From: an uncultured Prevotellaceae bacterium
Lineage (GTDB): Bacteria > Bacteroidota > Bacteroidia > Bacteroidales > Muribaculaceae
Direction of reading: 5' to 3'
Length of the DNA: 64,000 bases
Assembly: GCA_947306175.1 (NCBI GenBank)
Contig: CAMZFV010000002.1
Coordinates: forward strand, 62,001 to 126,000
Position numbers and translations under genes: made by a program
Notes under the pieces: model-generated
Told to the model about the DNA's origin: nothing
Seen by the model: only the letters and a program-made list of their open reading frames with translations
The model's database searches: none
Part shown: piece after piece, positions 15,728 through 24,792 of the stretch
Layout of the letters: the number at the start of each line of letters is the position of its first letter
Position numbering within the stretch: the first letter of the stretch is position 1

Positions 15728-15909
15728 CCCCAAGAATGATTAATGGGTTATAATAATCAAAAAAATTGTTTGTAGGAATTGTTGTTTTTTTGACCTGAAA
15801 TTTGTCAAAAAATGCCCTCCTGTTTTGTTAATATGTTGTATTACAGTAATATAAAAATACAAATATAACTTTTAGTAATCAAATGAAAAATGGGAGAAAA
15901 ATTATATAA

Positions 15910-15939
15910 AGGGGTAAAAATGAAAATACTTTTACCCCT
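15910..15939 (-). terminator. Terminator of the alpha-2-macroglobulin-like gene
   Basis: Perfect 10-bp stem (15910-15919 with 15930-15939) followed on the minus strand by a T-rich stretch, 22 nt after the stop codon. Confidence 0.7.
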
Positions 15940-15960
15940 ATTGAAGTTGATGGTTTCGGG

Positions 15961-18900
15961 TTATTTTGCCTCGGCCAAGATGGTTTTTCCAGCGCTGTGG
16001 GCACTCAATTGCGGAGCGTATTGGCACTGGATGGTGGCGATGCCCGAAGTGAACTCGCCTGGGTTGGTCACCCACACGTCGTAGCCGATGATGTGTGTGC
16101 CCTTGTTCAGGCTGTTGATGAACACGTTGGTCTGGGTGTCCTTGGTTTCCTGATAGAACCAGGTGTTGTCCTCGTTGCGGTAGCCCGAGAGCTGATCCAC
16201 TGGCTCGAAGCAGGCGGCACGCTCATCGGTCATGGTCGCAAAGTCCATGTCCTTGTTGGTTTTGATGATGACGCGCACCTTGACTTTATCACCCACCTTA
16301 AAGACATCGGTCTTGTGCAGGTTGCCGTCTTGGGCATACACATAATACTCCTTACTGATGGAGACTTCCTCGATGGCTTTCTCCTGGATTTGGGCCATCG
16401 GAGCCTTGAACTGGCTGTAAACGGCACCCCATGCGGGACCCTTGCCCGTGCGGTCGATGACGACGTTGCCAGTGGTCGTGGCGGGCAGGGAGGTGCGGAA
16501 ATAGCCGAGCCACTGTGCCATCTTATCAAGGTTGACGGGCTGGCCTGCCACTGTGATGACGGGCGTGGTGCCGCGTTCAAGCCACTGGCTGCCCGTGCTC
16601 AGGATGCTATAGACTGCGTCGGCGGCGAGGCTCTGGGTGCCCCAATCGTTGCTCTGCTTCATCAGCAGCATCCACTTGCGGATCAGGTCAATCTCATCCT
16701 TACGCGGATCCACCTCGTTCATGGCCTGCAGGATGGTGCTGGTATAGGCGACCTTGTCGAACTCCCACCATCCGTAGCCCGTCTGCAGGTTATCCCAATA
16801 CATACCCAAAGATGGCTTGATGATGGCGAACTGGCGGATGCTCTCTACGATGCTGCGGGCCGTCTTCTGATAGCCGTTGCGGTTGAGCGTCATGGCGTAG
16901 AAGGCCTTCTGCTTGAGTGTGATGCCCTTGCTCCAGTTCTTGTCCATGTACTTGACCGTCTTCTTGAACAGGTCGGCACTGGCGCTGGACTGTTGCTTGA
17001 TCTCGGGGAAGAGGGTGCGGATATAGGCATAGTTGGTAAACATGTCGTAAGGCTCCTTGCTGTAGCGTTTGACCTCGTTGAACAGGCGAACGTTCTCGTT
17101 GTCATAGTAGGCAACGGCGCGGCGGGTCATATCGTTCAGTCGGCTGTCCTCGGGCAGGTAGCCAAGATGCTTGATTTCACCGATGAGTTCAAGCACGGTG
17201 CCTGTGGTCCAGGCGTTGGACTTGCAGCTGGGATGGCGGAACCAGGTGAAGCCGCCGTCGCTCATCTGCAATGATTGCAGGGCGGTGATGATCTTCTCGT
17301 ATTCCTTCTTGACGATGGCCTCGTCAAAGAGTTCGTTCAGTTTTGACATCCTCAGCGTCTGATAGTCAGCATCGCTCATCCAGGGCGAAGCCAGCAGGGT
17401 GCCGATCTTGAGGTCCTGGTTCTTCTGGAGCATCGACACGAGGGTGCTGTCCTCGTCGTGCTGTTTCCAGTAGGTGACGGCCTCCTTGATCTGGGGCTGT
17501 TCCTTGGCAACGCCTTGTGCCACTTGCAGGGCGAACAGGCTGTGTGCCGCATGGGTGGCTACGTTGTACTCGTCGCTGAAGATAGTGGGCAATGCCAGCA
17601 CGCAGTACCACACGGGGTTGTCGCAGTATTCCAGTGTCACGCGGGCGTCGGCGGGGAAGTTTGGTAATGTCACCTCGTGGTGGTTCTGTCCTGCCTCGAT
17701 ATAGAAGGGATCTGTCTCGATGACGGGTGAAATGGTCGTCATGACGGGTACCATCACCTGCTCACCGTCGCCGAAGGTGCTGTTGGCCGCCTTGATGCGG
17801 AAGCCGACAAAGGCAATGGTGTCGGGCACCTGCCAGTCGATAGTGACAGCCTCGCTGCCGTTGGGGCCAAGGTTCAGGTTGAACTTGCGGGTGGCATAGA
17901 TGTCATTGGTGCGCGGGTCAAACAACTCGATAATAGCGTCACAAGTGGCTGCATCGTCAGTGGCGTTTTGCACGGTGGCAGCGAGTGTGGCCTTGTCGCC
18001 TTGTCGCAGGAATCGCGGCATGTTGGAGCGCACCATCAGTGGCTTTTGGGTCAAAACCTCGGCCATCCAGGTGGAACCAACCATTTTTTTATCCCATGCC
18101 ACTGCTTGAGCAATCCAGGTGGTGTTGAAGTTGGGCGCCTCAAACTCAAGATTGATGTTGCCCTTGTCGTCGCTGGTGAGCATGGGCTGCCATAGGGCGG
18201 TCTTGACATCGCTCTCGCGCAGGATCACTTTGTCGAAATTCTTTTCGTTGACTTGGGTTTCTTCGGCCTCGTTAGGATCTGCTATCTCGACAATGGCACA
18301 TTTTACCTGGTCGAGACTAACGTCCTCATATGCTTTTGCATAGCCTGTAACGACCACATCACACAGTTCGGCATCATTCTTTCCAAAGGCGGTCGAGGTT
18401 TCATACAGTTCTTCTTCATTTGCCGATGCAGGGCTGCGCATACCCTTCATCATTTTGCCTCCACCGTAGCCGACGACTACGCCGCGACTGTAGGCGTAAC
18501 TGAAGAAATTCTGGTTGTAAGTATAAAGCTCAGGCAGGAGAGTGTATGCGTTTTTAGGAATGTTGATGCTCGCGCCTGTCCAGCTGGTCCAGGTGCTATT
18601 AAAACCGCCAAGGCTATTGACGTTGGTGTTCACTGTACGGTAGCTGGGAAGCCAATTCTCGAAGAACCAGTTATTGTCCTCGATGCTTGCGATGGCTTTA
18701 TCAAACATGTCGAGCAGCATCGCGCCCTGATGGGGCTTGCCGTTTTGGTCGGTCAGCGTAAAGGTCCAGTGCTCCATGTTGCCAGGTGCGAGTTTGTCAC
18801 GGAACGAGGTGGCAGTAATTTTGAGGGCTTCGGCCTTGTAGGGATTCAGCAGTGTGACATTTTCTTTCCACAACTTGGTGCCATAGTGGCTGATAAAGGT

Positions 18901-21663
18901 GACACTCACGTCCTTGCCAGCCTCCTTGGGCAGTTGGATAGTGAAATCATGCATTCCCTGGTCATAGCTGAGCCAGCCCTGTGCAATCACCTCATCGCCA
19001 GAGGATGCCACATAGTAGATATAGGCCTTGGGCGTGGAGACGCCTATAGTGATATGGCCCACGTTTTTCTTGTCCACCGTCTGCTCCAGCGGGGTGAGCC
19101 ACAGCGGGCAGCCCTTGACAGGCGAGGTCTTGTCACCCTTGCGATAGAGGGTGATGACGCGGCTAACGTCCACGTCCTGTTCGCCCTCTTCAGCGTCGAG
19201 GATATGAATTTTGATTCTGTATTGACCCGATGGCAGGTCGGTCAGGTCTATGGTCGGGTCTGCCGTGTTGAGGTTACCCGTCTTGGCAGGCTCCGTGCCA
19301 TAGATGGATGTAATCTCCCAAGTGCAGAATGTGTTGGGGTTCTCCTCGTCGGTAGTGTTGTACTTCAGCGGCAGCTTGATGGGCTTGTCGTTAAGGTAGA
19401 TGTCGTTGTTCTGACTGCCCAGCTCGATGCCACGGCGGGTGCCCACGATGAATGAGGTACTCTCCTCATGAGTTTCGCCAGCGTCGGTGGTGACAGTGGC
19501 AACAACCTTGTAGATATAGTGTGCCCAACAGCGTTTGCCAGGCTTGTAGTCCTTGTTCTCCTTGAAGAGTTCGGCAGGGAATTCGATGGTGAAGTTGCCC
19601 TGTTCATCGGTGACGATGGTGGTGTCTTGCAGGTGCTTACCGCCGTTATTGGTCATGCGCCACGACCACCATGACCACTCGTTCTGGATGAGCGACAGGC
19701 GCACTTCGGTGTTTTGGACGGGCAAGCCGCTGTAAGTCATGGCCTTGCCAGTTACCTTGACGGGCTGTCCGGCGACATGGCTGAGGCGTGAGTCGGGGAA
19801 GGTGACCTCAAATGTCGGCGTCTTGTACTCGCTCACGCTCACGGCGTTCCATCCAAAGACGCTTTCTTCCTTGCCTTTCTCATTCAATTGAATGTAAAAT
19901 CGGCCATTCATGCGGTCCTTGGGCACCAGAAATGTGCCCTCGATGCGTCCGTACTCGTCGGTGGTCGAGGTCACAGAGTCGATGTGTTCACGATTAGTGT
20001 CCATGAAGATAGCCTCGATAATTACTCCTGCCAGCGTGCTGCGTCCCTTGTCGGTCTTGTTATAGAGGATAGCTGCCCATTGAATGGTCTCACCAGGACG
20101 ATAAACGCCTAAATCGGTGTAAAAATCGGAGGAATTAAAGCTGCTGCTATGATTCTCTATAGGATAATAGTTACTGGACAGTCCGTAACGGTCTTCGCCC
20201 TTGATGGGGGTCAGCTGCCTGTCATCGTCTATGACACCTTTAGCGTTGAGGCGGGAAGTGATGGCGAGAGTGCCGTCGGTGCCCGTCATACCCAATTTAT
20301 TGCCTTTCTTATTGTTGATGGTCACGCCCGACAGCGGCTCGCCCGTATTGATATTTACTGCGGCAATGCGATCCTTGTGATCGTCGCGCATGATGGTGAA
20401 TGTGGCGATATCGGTCACATGCAGGATGTCACTGCGGTAAACATCGGGCTTGGCGGTCGTCCCACCCTCGATGTTGGGGCAGATGATGTAAGCGCCATAG
20501 GGCAGCGGAGGCAGAATGGTGGCGACTCCATTTTCAACGAACGGTACATTGCCCTGCACCTTGACTGGATAAGTCGAAACGAGTTGCAGTTTACTCTTGT
20601 CCAGGCGGTATTGGTCCTTGTTGTATTCCAGTTCAGGAACTCGATATACCTCGATGGTGAAGGCGTTGGCATTTCTCACATCGGCCTTGACGGTGATGTC
20701 GTCGCGGGAAGAGCGCACCGTGGGGTAATGGAGACGTACATCCTTGCTCTCCATCTGGGTGATTCGGTTTTTCACCTCAGCGGTGTAGATGGATTCGGGG
20801 AAGCGCGAGACATACTCCTGCAATATCTTGTATAGTGCCTTGTCGTTCTCCCATGGCAAATAATTCAACAAACAGGCACAATGTTCGTTATCCTGGTATT
20901 GCTGATAGGTCTCAATGGGAATTGACCGTTGGGTTTGTGTCAAGGCATAGATATGGGCTGGCACGTCACCCTCGGTGGTGGCAAGCCAATCCGTCTTGAT
21001 GCGTTCCTTGAGATCCTCATTGTCATCCAAGTCAGTCCGATTCAGCATCTCCTTACCCTTCATCAGCAGGAACTCGTGCAGGGTGGGGATGTAGGTTGCT
21101 CCCAACTTATTGCATCTGATGATGCCGGACAGTGAGGTGACGGGTACGGCTTTTAGTGCGGATGGCTCGGAAAGGCTCTGCTCGATGAGTTCGACAATCT
21201 TTTTGTCGAACTGCTTGCGGTCCCACTCGCTCACGTCGGCAGGCGTCTCCTCCACGGGGTTGTTGCGGTCACTCCAGCGGGCATAGCGGTCGCGATAGTC
21301 CTGATAGACTATTGCTTCCAAGTGGTAGAGTAGCGCGCGGATGTGAGGCTGCCTTTCTTTGTTGATTGCTGCCTCAATGCGATCGATGATGTCGGGCATG
21401 TTGTCTTGGGAAATGCCGCTTTGGGCGATGCCGTAACGCACGAGGGCGTCAACGGTCAACTCGCCGTTACCCCATTTTAGGGCCTTGTCAAGGTCGGTGA
21501 GCGCCTTCTTGGACACGTCCTGCGGGAAATTGAAGTCAATCTCCTTCTTGGACACGTCCTGAGGGAAGCTGAAGTCAATCTCCTTCTCGTCACCTGATGA
21601 ATGGAATGGGAAAGCCATAGTGATTAACGCTATCAATAGTATGTGTAAAATTCGCTGTTTCAT
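15961..21663 (-). CDS. Alpha-2-macroglobulin family protein lacking the thioester
   Basis: A 1900-residue exported protein. A signal peptide (MKQRILHILLIALITMAFPF) is followed by a tandem 13-residue repeat (KEIDF-FPQDVSK twice). Macroglobulin-type beta domains follow: DIATFTIMRDDHKDRIAAVNINTGEPLSG, TDLGVYRPGETIQWAAILYN (the MG2-like YRPGE motif, about residue 520), and later KPLMVRSNMPRFLRQGDKATLAATVQN (the A2M domain, about residue 1210). The thioester-domain helices are recognisable from NPVWYCVLALP (about residue 1350) to LSAHSAGKTILAEAK, but the CxEQ thioester motif is absent. Bacterial homologues are periplasmic protease traps; without the thioester this one could act only by non-covalent trapping or in envelope maintenance. 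A VVVTGY segment near residue 1100 recalls TonB plug motifs. Monocistronic. Confidence 0.88.
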   Translation of the reverse strand: MKQRILHILLIALITMAFPFHSSGDEKEIDFSFPQDVSKKEIDFNFPQDVSKKALTDLDKALKWGNGELTVDALVRYGIAQSGISQDNMPDIIDRIEAAINKERQPHIRALLYHLEAIVYQDYRDRYARWSDRNNPVEETPADVSEWDRKQFDKKIVELIEQSLSEPSALKAVPVTSLSGIIRCNKLGATYIPTLHEFLLMKGKEMLNRTDLDDNEDLKERIKTDWLATTEGDVPAHIYALTQTQRSIPIETYQQYQDNEHCACLLNYLPWENDKALYKILQEYVSRFPESIYTAEVKNRITQMESKDVRLHYPTVRSSRDDITVKADVRNANAFTIEVYRVPELEYNKDQYRLDKSKLQLVSTYPVKVQGNVPFVENGVATILPPLPYGAYIICPNIEGGTTAKPDVYRSDILHVTDIATFTIMRDDHKDRIAAVNINTGEPLSGVTINNKKGNKLGMTGTDGTLAITSRLNAKGVIDDDRQLTPIKGEDRYGLSSNYYPIENHSSSFNSSDFYTDLGVYRPGETIQWAAILYNKTDKGRSTLAGVIIEAIFMDTNREHIDSVTSTTDEYGRIEGTFLVPKDRMNGRFYIQLNEKGKEESVFGWNAVSVSEYKTPTFEVTFPDSRLSHVAGQPVKVTGKAMTYSGLPVQNTEVRLSLIQNEWSWWSWRMTNNGGKHLQDTTIVTDEQGNFTIEFPAELFKENKDYKPGKRCWAHYIYKVVATVTTDAGETHEESTSFIVGTRRGIELGSQNNDIYLNDKPIKLPLKYNTTDEENPNTFCTWEITSIYGTEPAKTGNLNTADPTIDLTDLPSGQYRIKIHILDAEEGEQDVDVSRVITLYRKGDKTSPVKGCPLWLTPLEQTVDKKNVGHITIGVSTPKAYIYYVASSGDEVIAQGWLSYDQGMHDFTIQLPKEAGKDVSVTFISHYGTKLWKENVTLLNPYKAEALKITATSFRDKLAPGNMEHWTFTLTDQNGKPHQGAMLLDMFDKAIASIEDNNWFFENWLPSYRTVNTNVNSLGGFNSTWTSWTGASINIPKNAYTLLPELYTYNQNFFSYAYSRGVVVGYGGGKMMKGMRSPASANEEELYETSTAFGKNDAELCDVVVTGYAKAYEDVSLDQVKCAIVEIADPNEAEETQVNEKNFDKVILRESDVKTALWQPMLTSDDKGNINLEFEAPNFNTTWIAQAVAWDKKMVGSTWMAEVLTQKPLMVRSNMPRFLRQGDKATLAATVQNATDDAATCDAIIELFDPRTNDIYATRKFNLNLGPNGSEAVTIDWQVPDTIAFVGFRIKAANSTFGDGEQVMVPVMTTISPVIETDPFYIEAGQNHHEVTLPNFPADARVTLEYCDNPVWYCVLALPTIFSDEYNVATHAAHSLFALQVAQGVAKEQPQIKEAVTYWKQHDEDSTLVSMLQKNQDLKIGTLLASPWMSDADYQTLRMSKLNELFDEAIVKKEYEKIITALQSLQMSDGGFTWFRHPSCKSNAWTTGTVLELIGEIKHLGYLPEDSRLNDMTRRAVAYYDNENVRLFNEVKRYSKEPYDMFTNYAYIRTLFPEIKQQSSASADLFKKTVKYMDKNWSKGITLKQKAFYAMTLNRNGYQKTARSIVESIRQFAIIKPSLGMYWDNLQTGYGWWEFDKVAYTSTILQAMNEVDPRKDEIDLIRKWMLLMKQSNDWGTQSLAADAVYSILSTGSQWLERGTTPVITVAGQPVNLDKMAQWLGYFRTSLPATTTGNVVIDRTGKGPAWGAVYSQFKAPMAQIQEKAIEEVSISKEYYVYAQDGNLHKTDVFKVGDKVKVRVIIKTNKDMDFATMTDERAACFEPVDQLSGYRNEDNTWFYQETKDTQTNVFINSLNKGTHIIGYDVWVTNPGEFTSGIATIQCQYAPQLSAHSAGKTILAEAK
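21505..21582 (-). repeat. Tandem 39-bp duplication in the macroglobulin gene
   Basis: Two copies, 21505-21543 and 21544-21582, differing at a few bases, coding the repeated 13-residue unit just after the signal peptide. Confidence 0.85.
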
Positions 21664-21874
21664 AGCCGTAACAGTGTTTGGTTTGTTATTATAACTCCAA
21701 AATTAATATAATAATGTGCAATTCCCTCGCCAAGCCCCTATATTTTGCAATAATTAACGCGATTGGGGGTGTGTCCTCACTCTAAGTCAAGGTTTAACTA
21801 CGAATTACGCGAATTAAACTAATTTGGCTGACGCGCTCTTTTTTCAAACAACTTGAACAAGATTGCTGGAAGGT

Positions 21875-21920
21875 TTTATAGTATTGATAGAAGCTATAGA
21901 AGGTATAGATGCTATAGAGG
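21875..21920 (+). repeat. Degenerate repeat of the unit gctatagaag/gtatagat
   Basis: Short near-repeats (gatagaagctatagaag, gtatagatgctatagag) in non-coding DNA, similar in style to the ctagat repeats at 29362 and 39042. Confidence 0.4.
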
Positions 21921-21994
21921 GGTGGGGAGTTGCTGGGGGTGGTTTATGGTTTTCAGTAGTTTTTGTTGTTGAGGGAAATTTATTTATAAAATTA

Positions 21995-22026
21995 TTTGGT
22001 TTATAAAATAAACTACTTTATCTTTG
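21995..22026 (+). promoter_or_regulatory. Promoter of the membrane protein-regulator pair
   Basis: TTTG at 21995-21998, 20-nt spacer, perfect TATCTTTG at 22019-22026, giving a leader of about 105 nt before the ATG at 22138. Confidence 0.65.
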
Positions 22027-22137
22027 CATCGTGATTCGAAACACAAATGGTCTGAACCGAGTCTTCTGCAGGGGCGAGGGGAGGGTCGCAAAGTAATGTT
22101 AGCCATCTTATTAATGTTTTAAAATTCAAGTAAAGTT

Positions 22138-22761
22138 ATGGAAGAGAATAAGAATTTGACTGCCGAGCGCAGTCTGGAAATCATCCGCGAATCGATTGAG
22201 CGCAGTCAGCGTGCAATAGAAAAGAATTCGGGCCTGCCTTTGGTATGGTGGGGCGTGTGTGTGATCGTGTTTTCCTTGTTGATAGAATACCTGTGGAAGA
22301 ATCATGGCGGTCCCGCGTGGAATTTCCTGTGGTTTGTTATGTGGGTTATCGGTTATATCGGCAATCGGGTTCTCGATAAGAAAAAAGAGACCGTTCCCAC
22401 GACTTTTGTCGGTAAAACCATCGGTCATGTGTGGGCCACGTTCGGCATCTTCTGCGGCGGTATCGGTCTGGTGCTCTGTCTCATCGGTTGCGGGATCCTT
22501 CCCGCGAAGTGTGTGGTTCCCGACAGTCACATCTATATGAACATCACCAGCATCATCACGTTGTGCTTTGGTATCGCCTCGACAATTACGGGCTTCATCA
22601 TTGAGAATCGCGCTATCCAGGTATGTGGTTTAGTTGCCGGTTTCGGGGGCTTCTTCGCTGCCTTGCAATTTCCTATGCAGCAGATGTATGTGATGGCGGC
22701 TGTGGCATTGATCGGCCTTGTCATCCCTGGCTTGCTCATTCATTTCCAGAATAAAAACTAA
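22138..22761 (+). CDS. Hypothetical membrane protein paired with a winged-helix regulator
   Basis: 207 residues: a hydrophilic, probably helical N-terminus (about 35 residues, SLEIIRESIERSQRAIEKN), then about six hydrophobic segments (for example LVWWGVCVIVFSLLIEYL and HVWATFGIFCGGIGLVLCLIG). No family recognised with certainty; this two-gene arrangement with a small wHTH protein is familiar from Bacteroidota genomes. The next gene starts 6 nt downstream, so the two are translated from one mRNA. Confidence 0.75.
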   Translation: MEENKNLTAERSLEIIRESIERSQRAIEKNSGLPLVWWGVCVIVFSLLIEYLWKNHGGPAWNFLWFVMWVIGYIGNRVLDKKKETVPTTFVGKTIGHVWATFGIFCGGIGLVLCLIGCGILPAKCVVPDSHIYMNITSIITLCFGIASTITGFIIENRAIQVCGLVAGFGGFFAALQFPMQQMYVMAAVALIGLVIPGLLIHFQNKN

Positions 22762-22767
22762 GGAGCC

Positions 22768-23064
22768 ATGTTCAAGCCATTAGATCCCTTATTGCACAGT
22801 GAGTTGCGGCTGGCAGTGATGTCGCTGCTCATCAGTGCCGAGACGGCCGAGTTCCCCTACATCAAGGAACAGACTGGCGCCACAGCAGGCAACCTGAGTG
22901 TGCAACTCGATAAACTCGCCGCCGCGGGCTACATCACCGTCGAGAAAACGTTTAAGGGCAAGCGTCCGTGTACCCTGTGCCACATCACCCCGACGGGTCT
23001 CAAGGCCTTTGAGGAATATGTCGAGACCCTGCGCGAATACCTGAAGCCTGGAGCATCCGGTTGA
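22768..23064 (+). CDS. Winged-helix DNA-binding protein
   Basis: A 98-residue transcription regulator made of a single winged-helix domain (PF13601-like, MarR/ArsR type). It opens with LDPLLHSELRLAVMSLLI, has the recognition region QTGATAGNLSVQLDKLAAAGYITVEKTF and the wing GKRPCTLCHITPTGLKAFEEYV. It follows the membrane protein gene with a good AAGGAG-like Shine-Dalgarno, unusual for this genome. It probably controls its own operon; the signal is unknown. Confidence 0.88.
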   Translation: MFKPLDPLLHSELRLAVMSLLISAETAEFPYIKEQTGATAGNLSVQLDKLAAAGYITVEKTFKGKRPCTLCHITPTGLKAFEEYVETLREYLKPGASG

Positions 23065-23162
23065 TGTCAGACAACTGGGACAACTTGATGACAATGATGG
23101 GACAACTTTTATTTAGGGTTGTCTCATCGTTGTATTATATTAGCTAATTCCTTGATAAAAAA

Positions 23163-23195
23163 GTTCCGCTGTATCGTGTACCGATATAGCGGAAC
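23163..23195. terminator. Bidirectional terminator between convergent genes
   Basis: A 14-bp stem with one G-U pair, arms 23163-23176 and 23182-23195 and a loop of 5, flanked by an A-run on the left and a T-rich stretch on the right. It lies between the rightward regulator gene and the leftward gene at 23227. Confidence 0.75.
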
Positions 23196-23226
23196 CATAT
23201 ATTTTGTCTCCCAGGATGGAGTGATG

Positions 23227-23664
23227 TTACTTTTTGCCTTTCTTCTTAGTCAGCATTTCGCGGGTGAATTTCACCTCGGCCTGCTTGAGCTGGAAAAGTT
23301 GCTTTTTTGATAGGATTTTAGAGAATTTCTCAAAGTATTTTGCCTCGATTTCTCCCTCGCGCATCCGGGTGTTGGACAGTGCCATTGCTGCAGTCTCATA
23401 GTCCTTGTCGGAAGGGTTGGTCTTTTTCTCGACCTCGCTGGCGAGTGCGCGGGCACTGCGGTTCACCTGATATATCTCGCGTTCCATCTGCTCGTAGAGG
23501 GGCATGAACTGCTTTTGTTGGGTCTGGGTCAGTCCCATTGCCTCGATAATCATTTCATGCTTGGCCTGGTACATGTCGGTCGCGAACTTGGTTCGTCCGC
23601 TTTGGGCAGTGGCGGCAAGTGAGATGGCCAGAGTCATTATTGCGATAGCGAAATACTTTTTCAT
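23227..23664 (-). CDS. Small exported helical protein, Spy/CpxP-like
   Basis: 145 residues with a signal peptide (MKKYFAIAIMTLAISLAATAQS). The mature part is a charged helical hairpin with AMGLTQTQQKQFMPLYEQMEREI and FSKILSKKQLFQLKQAEVKFTREML, resembling the LTxxQ-type repeats of Spy/CpxP periplasmic chaperones. The C-terminus is basic (KKKGKK). It is the last gene of an ECF sigma operon, which suits an envelope stress factor; homology is inferred from pattern only. Confidence 0.7.
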   Translation of the reverse strand: MKKYFAIAIMTLAISLAATAQSGRTKFATDMYQAKHEMIIEAMGLTQTQQKQFMPLYEQMEREIYQVNRSARALASEVEKKTNPSDKDYETAAMALSNTRMREGEIEAKYFEKFSKILSKKQLFQLKQAEVKFTREMLTKKKGKK

Positions 23665-23689
23665 AGGTCAACTTCTCCTTTCCTTGCTT

Positions 23690-24091
23690 TTATTGGTTGT
23701 CACTGGTGACATCCTCGTCGTTGCTCATCATCACCGAGTCCTCATAACTGAGGATGTCGTAGTCGCTCACGCCACTCATGATGAAGTCGTCAACGTTGCC
23801 CTTGTCATCGTCCAGCTTCTCGGCTACTGCCCTCACGCCGTTGAGGTTGCTTGAGGTGGTGAAGTGGCTGAACACCGACATCATGAGCCAAACGCCAGCA
23901 AACATTGCAGCCAAATAGGCGAACGGTTTCAAGCGTTCCCACATGGTGGGCTTGATGTCAACGGGTGTGATCTCAACGTCGGGCAGCATATCTGCCATGC
24001 GTTTGTTGAAATCCTCAAAGTAATTCTCCGGCACCTTGAAGCCAGGATCCTTACCGTATTTGTTCAGTAATGTGGAGTCTTCTCGTTTCAT
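23690..24091 (-). CDS. Putative anti-sigma-like single-pass membrane protein
   Basis: About 133 residues from the ATG at 24091 (an upstream in-frame ATG at 24118 adds nine residues with no signal). A hydrophilic N-terminal half (KYGKDPGFKVPENYFEDFNKRMADMLPD) precedes one membrane helix (FAYLAAMFAGVWLMMSVFSHF) and an acidic C-terminal part. The PxNYFxxF motif is common in small Bacteroidota proteins encoded next to ECF sigma factors. Location after the sigma factor gene suggests an anti-sigma role, but no classical zinc anti-sigma motif is visible. Confidence 0.6.
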   Translation of the reverse strand: MKREDSTLLNKYGKDPGFKVPENYFEDFNKRMADMLPDVEITPVDIKPTMWERLKPFAYLAAMFAGVWLMMSVFSHFTTSSNLNGVRAVAEKLDDDKGNVDDFIMSGVSDYDILSYEDSVMMSNDEDVTSDNQ

Positions 24092-24144
24092 AACGCTTGT
24101 TTGACTAGGAAATGTCAAGAAAGTTTAATCGGGAAATGAAAAAA

Positions 24145-24705
24145 TTATTCTGTTTCTCCCAAATACTGTTCGATTTTCTTCACCGCATGATGATATGATG
24201 CTTTGAGTGCCCCTTCGCTGGTGCCTAAAATCTCGCTCATCTCGTCATACTTCATCTCGTCATAGTAGCGCAGGTTGAACACCAATCGCTGTTTTTCGGG
24301 TAATGTGGCGATGGCCTTTTGGAGGTTGATTTGGGCTTGGTCACCGTCAAACCATTCGTCGCTTTCCAGCTGGTTGACGAGGAAACTCTCGTCATCGTCG
24401 ATGGAAATCTGATTCATCACCTTCTTCTTGTTGACAAACGTGATGCTCTCGTTGATGGCGATCTTGTAGAGCCACGTCGATAGCTTGGCATCGCCGCGGA
24501 AGTTGTCGATGTTAGTCCACGCCTTGAGGAAGGTGTTCTGCAGCACGTCGTTAGCGTCGTCATGGTCGATGACCATGCGACGTATCTGCCAGTAAAGTTG
24601 CGAGCTGTAGTGCTCGATGACTTTACCGAATGCCGTCTTGCAAAGCTTGGGGTCGTGCAGCTGCTCGACCACCAGTGCCTCGTCATATTTCTCGCGTGCT
24701 GCCAT
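24145..24705 (-). CDS. ECF RNA polymerase sigma factor
   Basis: About 186 residues of the sigma-70 ECF class. Region 2 is seen as HYSSQLYWQIRRMVIDHDDANDVLQNTFLKAWTNID with the helix RGDAKLSTWLYKIAINESITFVNKKK; region 4 as LPEKQRLVFNLRYYDEMKYDEMSEILGTSEGALKASYHHAVKKIEQYL. An acidic linker (SIDDDESF) joins them. ATG at 24705 gives the usual short N-terminus; the 15-residue upstream extension is unlike the family. First of three leftward genes with 53- and 25-nt gaps. Confidence 0.93.
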   Translation of the reverse strand: MAAREKYDEALVVEQLHDPKLCKTAFGKVIEHYSSQLYWQIRRMVIDHDDANDVLQNTFLKAWTNIDNFRGDAKLSTWLYKIAINESITFVNKKKVMNQISIDDDESFLVNQLESDEWFDGDQAQINLQKAIATLPEKQRLVFNLRYYDEMKYDEMSEILGTSEGALKASYHHAVKKIEQYLGETE

Positions 24706-24792
24706 TCTTTCAATATTTTGAACGTGTAAAGATAGCAAAAATTTTGCCAACTCACCCTAAAACCCGTAATATTTTATGTTTTTTTTAGCATT

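Larger units (their letters stand above)
15451..15960. other. 510-base intergenic region between pfkA and the macroglobulin gene
   Basis: Both flanking genes point left. The region holds the pfkA promoter, an orphan terminator at 15521-15553, a -7 box at 15720-15727 and the terminator of the upstream gene at 15910-15939. The remainder is AT-rich. A 31-codon minus-strand frame (MRINGICESS..., from 15580) overlaps the terminator and is not convincing. Confidence 0.5.
21664..22137. other. 474-base divergent intergenic region
   Basis: Between the leftward macroglobulin gene and the rightward membrane protein gene. It holds a -7 box for the former (TAATTTTG, complement 21698-21705), short degenerate tatag-type repeats around 21880-21920, an alternating aattacgcgaatta motif around 21800-21820 and the promoter of the rightward gene. 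No gene seen. Confidence 0.55.

Noticed and set aside
15997..19455. Two long plus-strand frames (15997-17274 and 18253-19455) opposite the macroglobulin gene
   Set aside because: Shadow frames in GC-rich coding DNA; the minus-strand frame has clear macroglobulin motifs.
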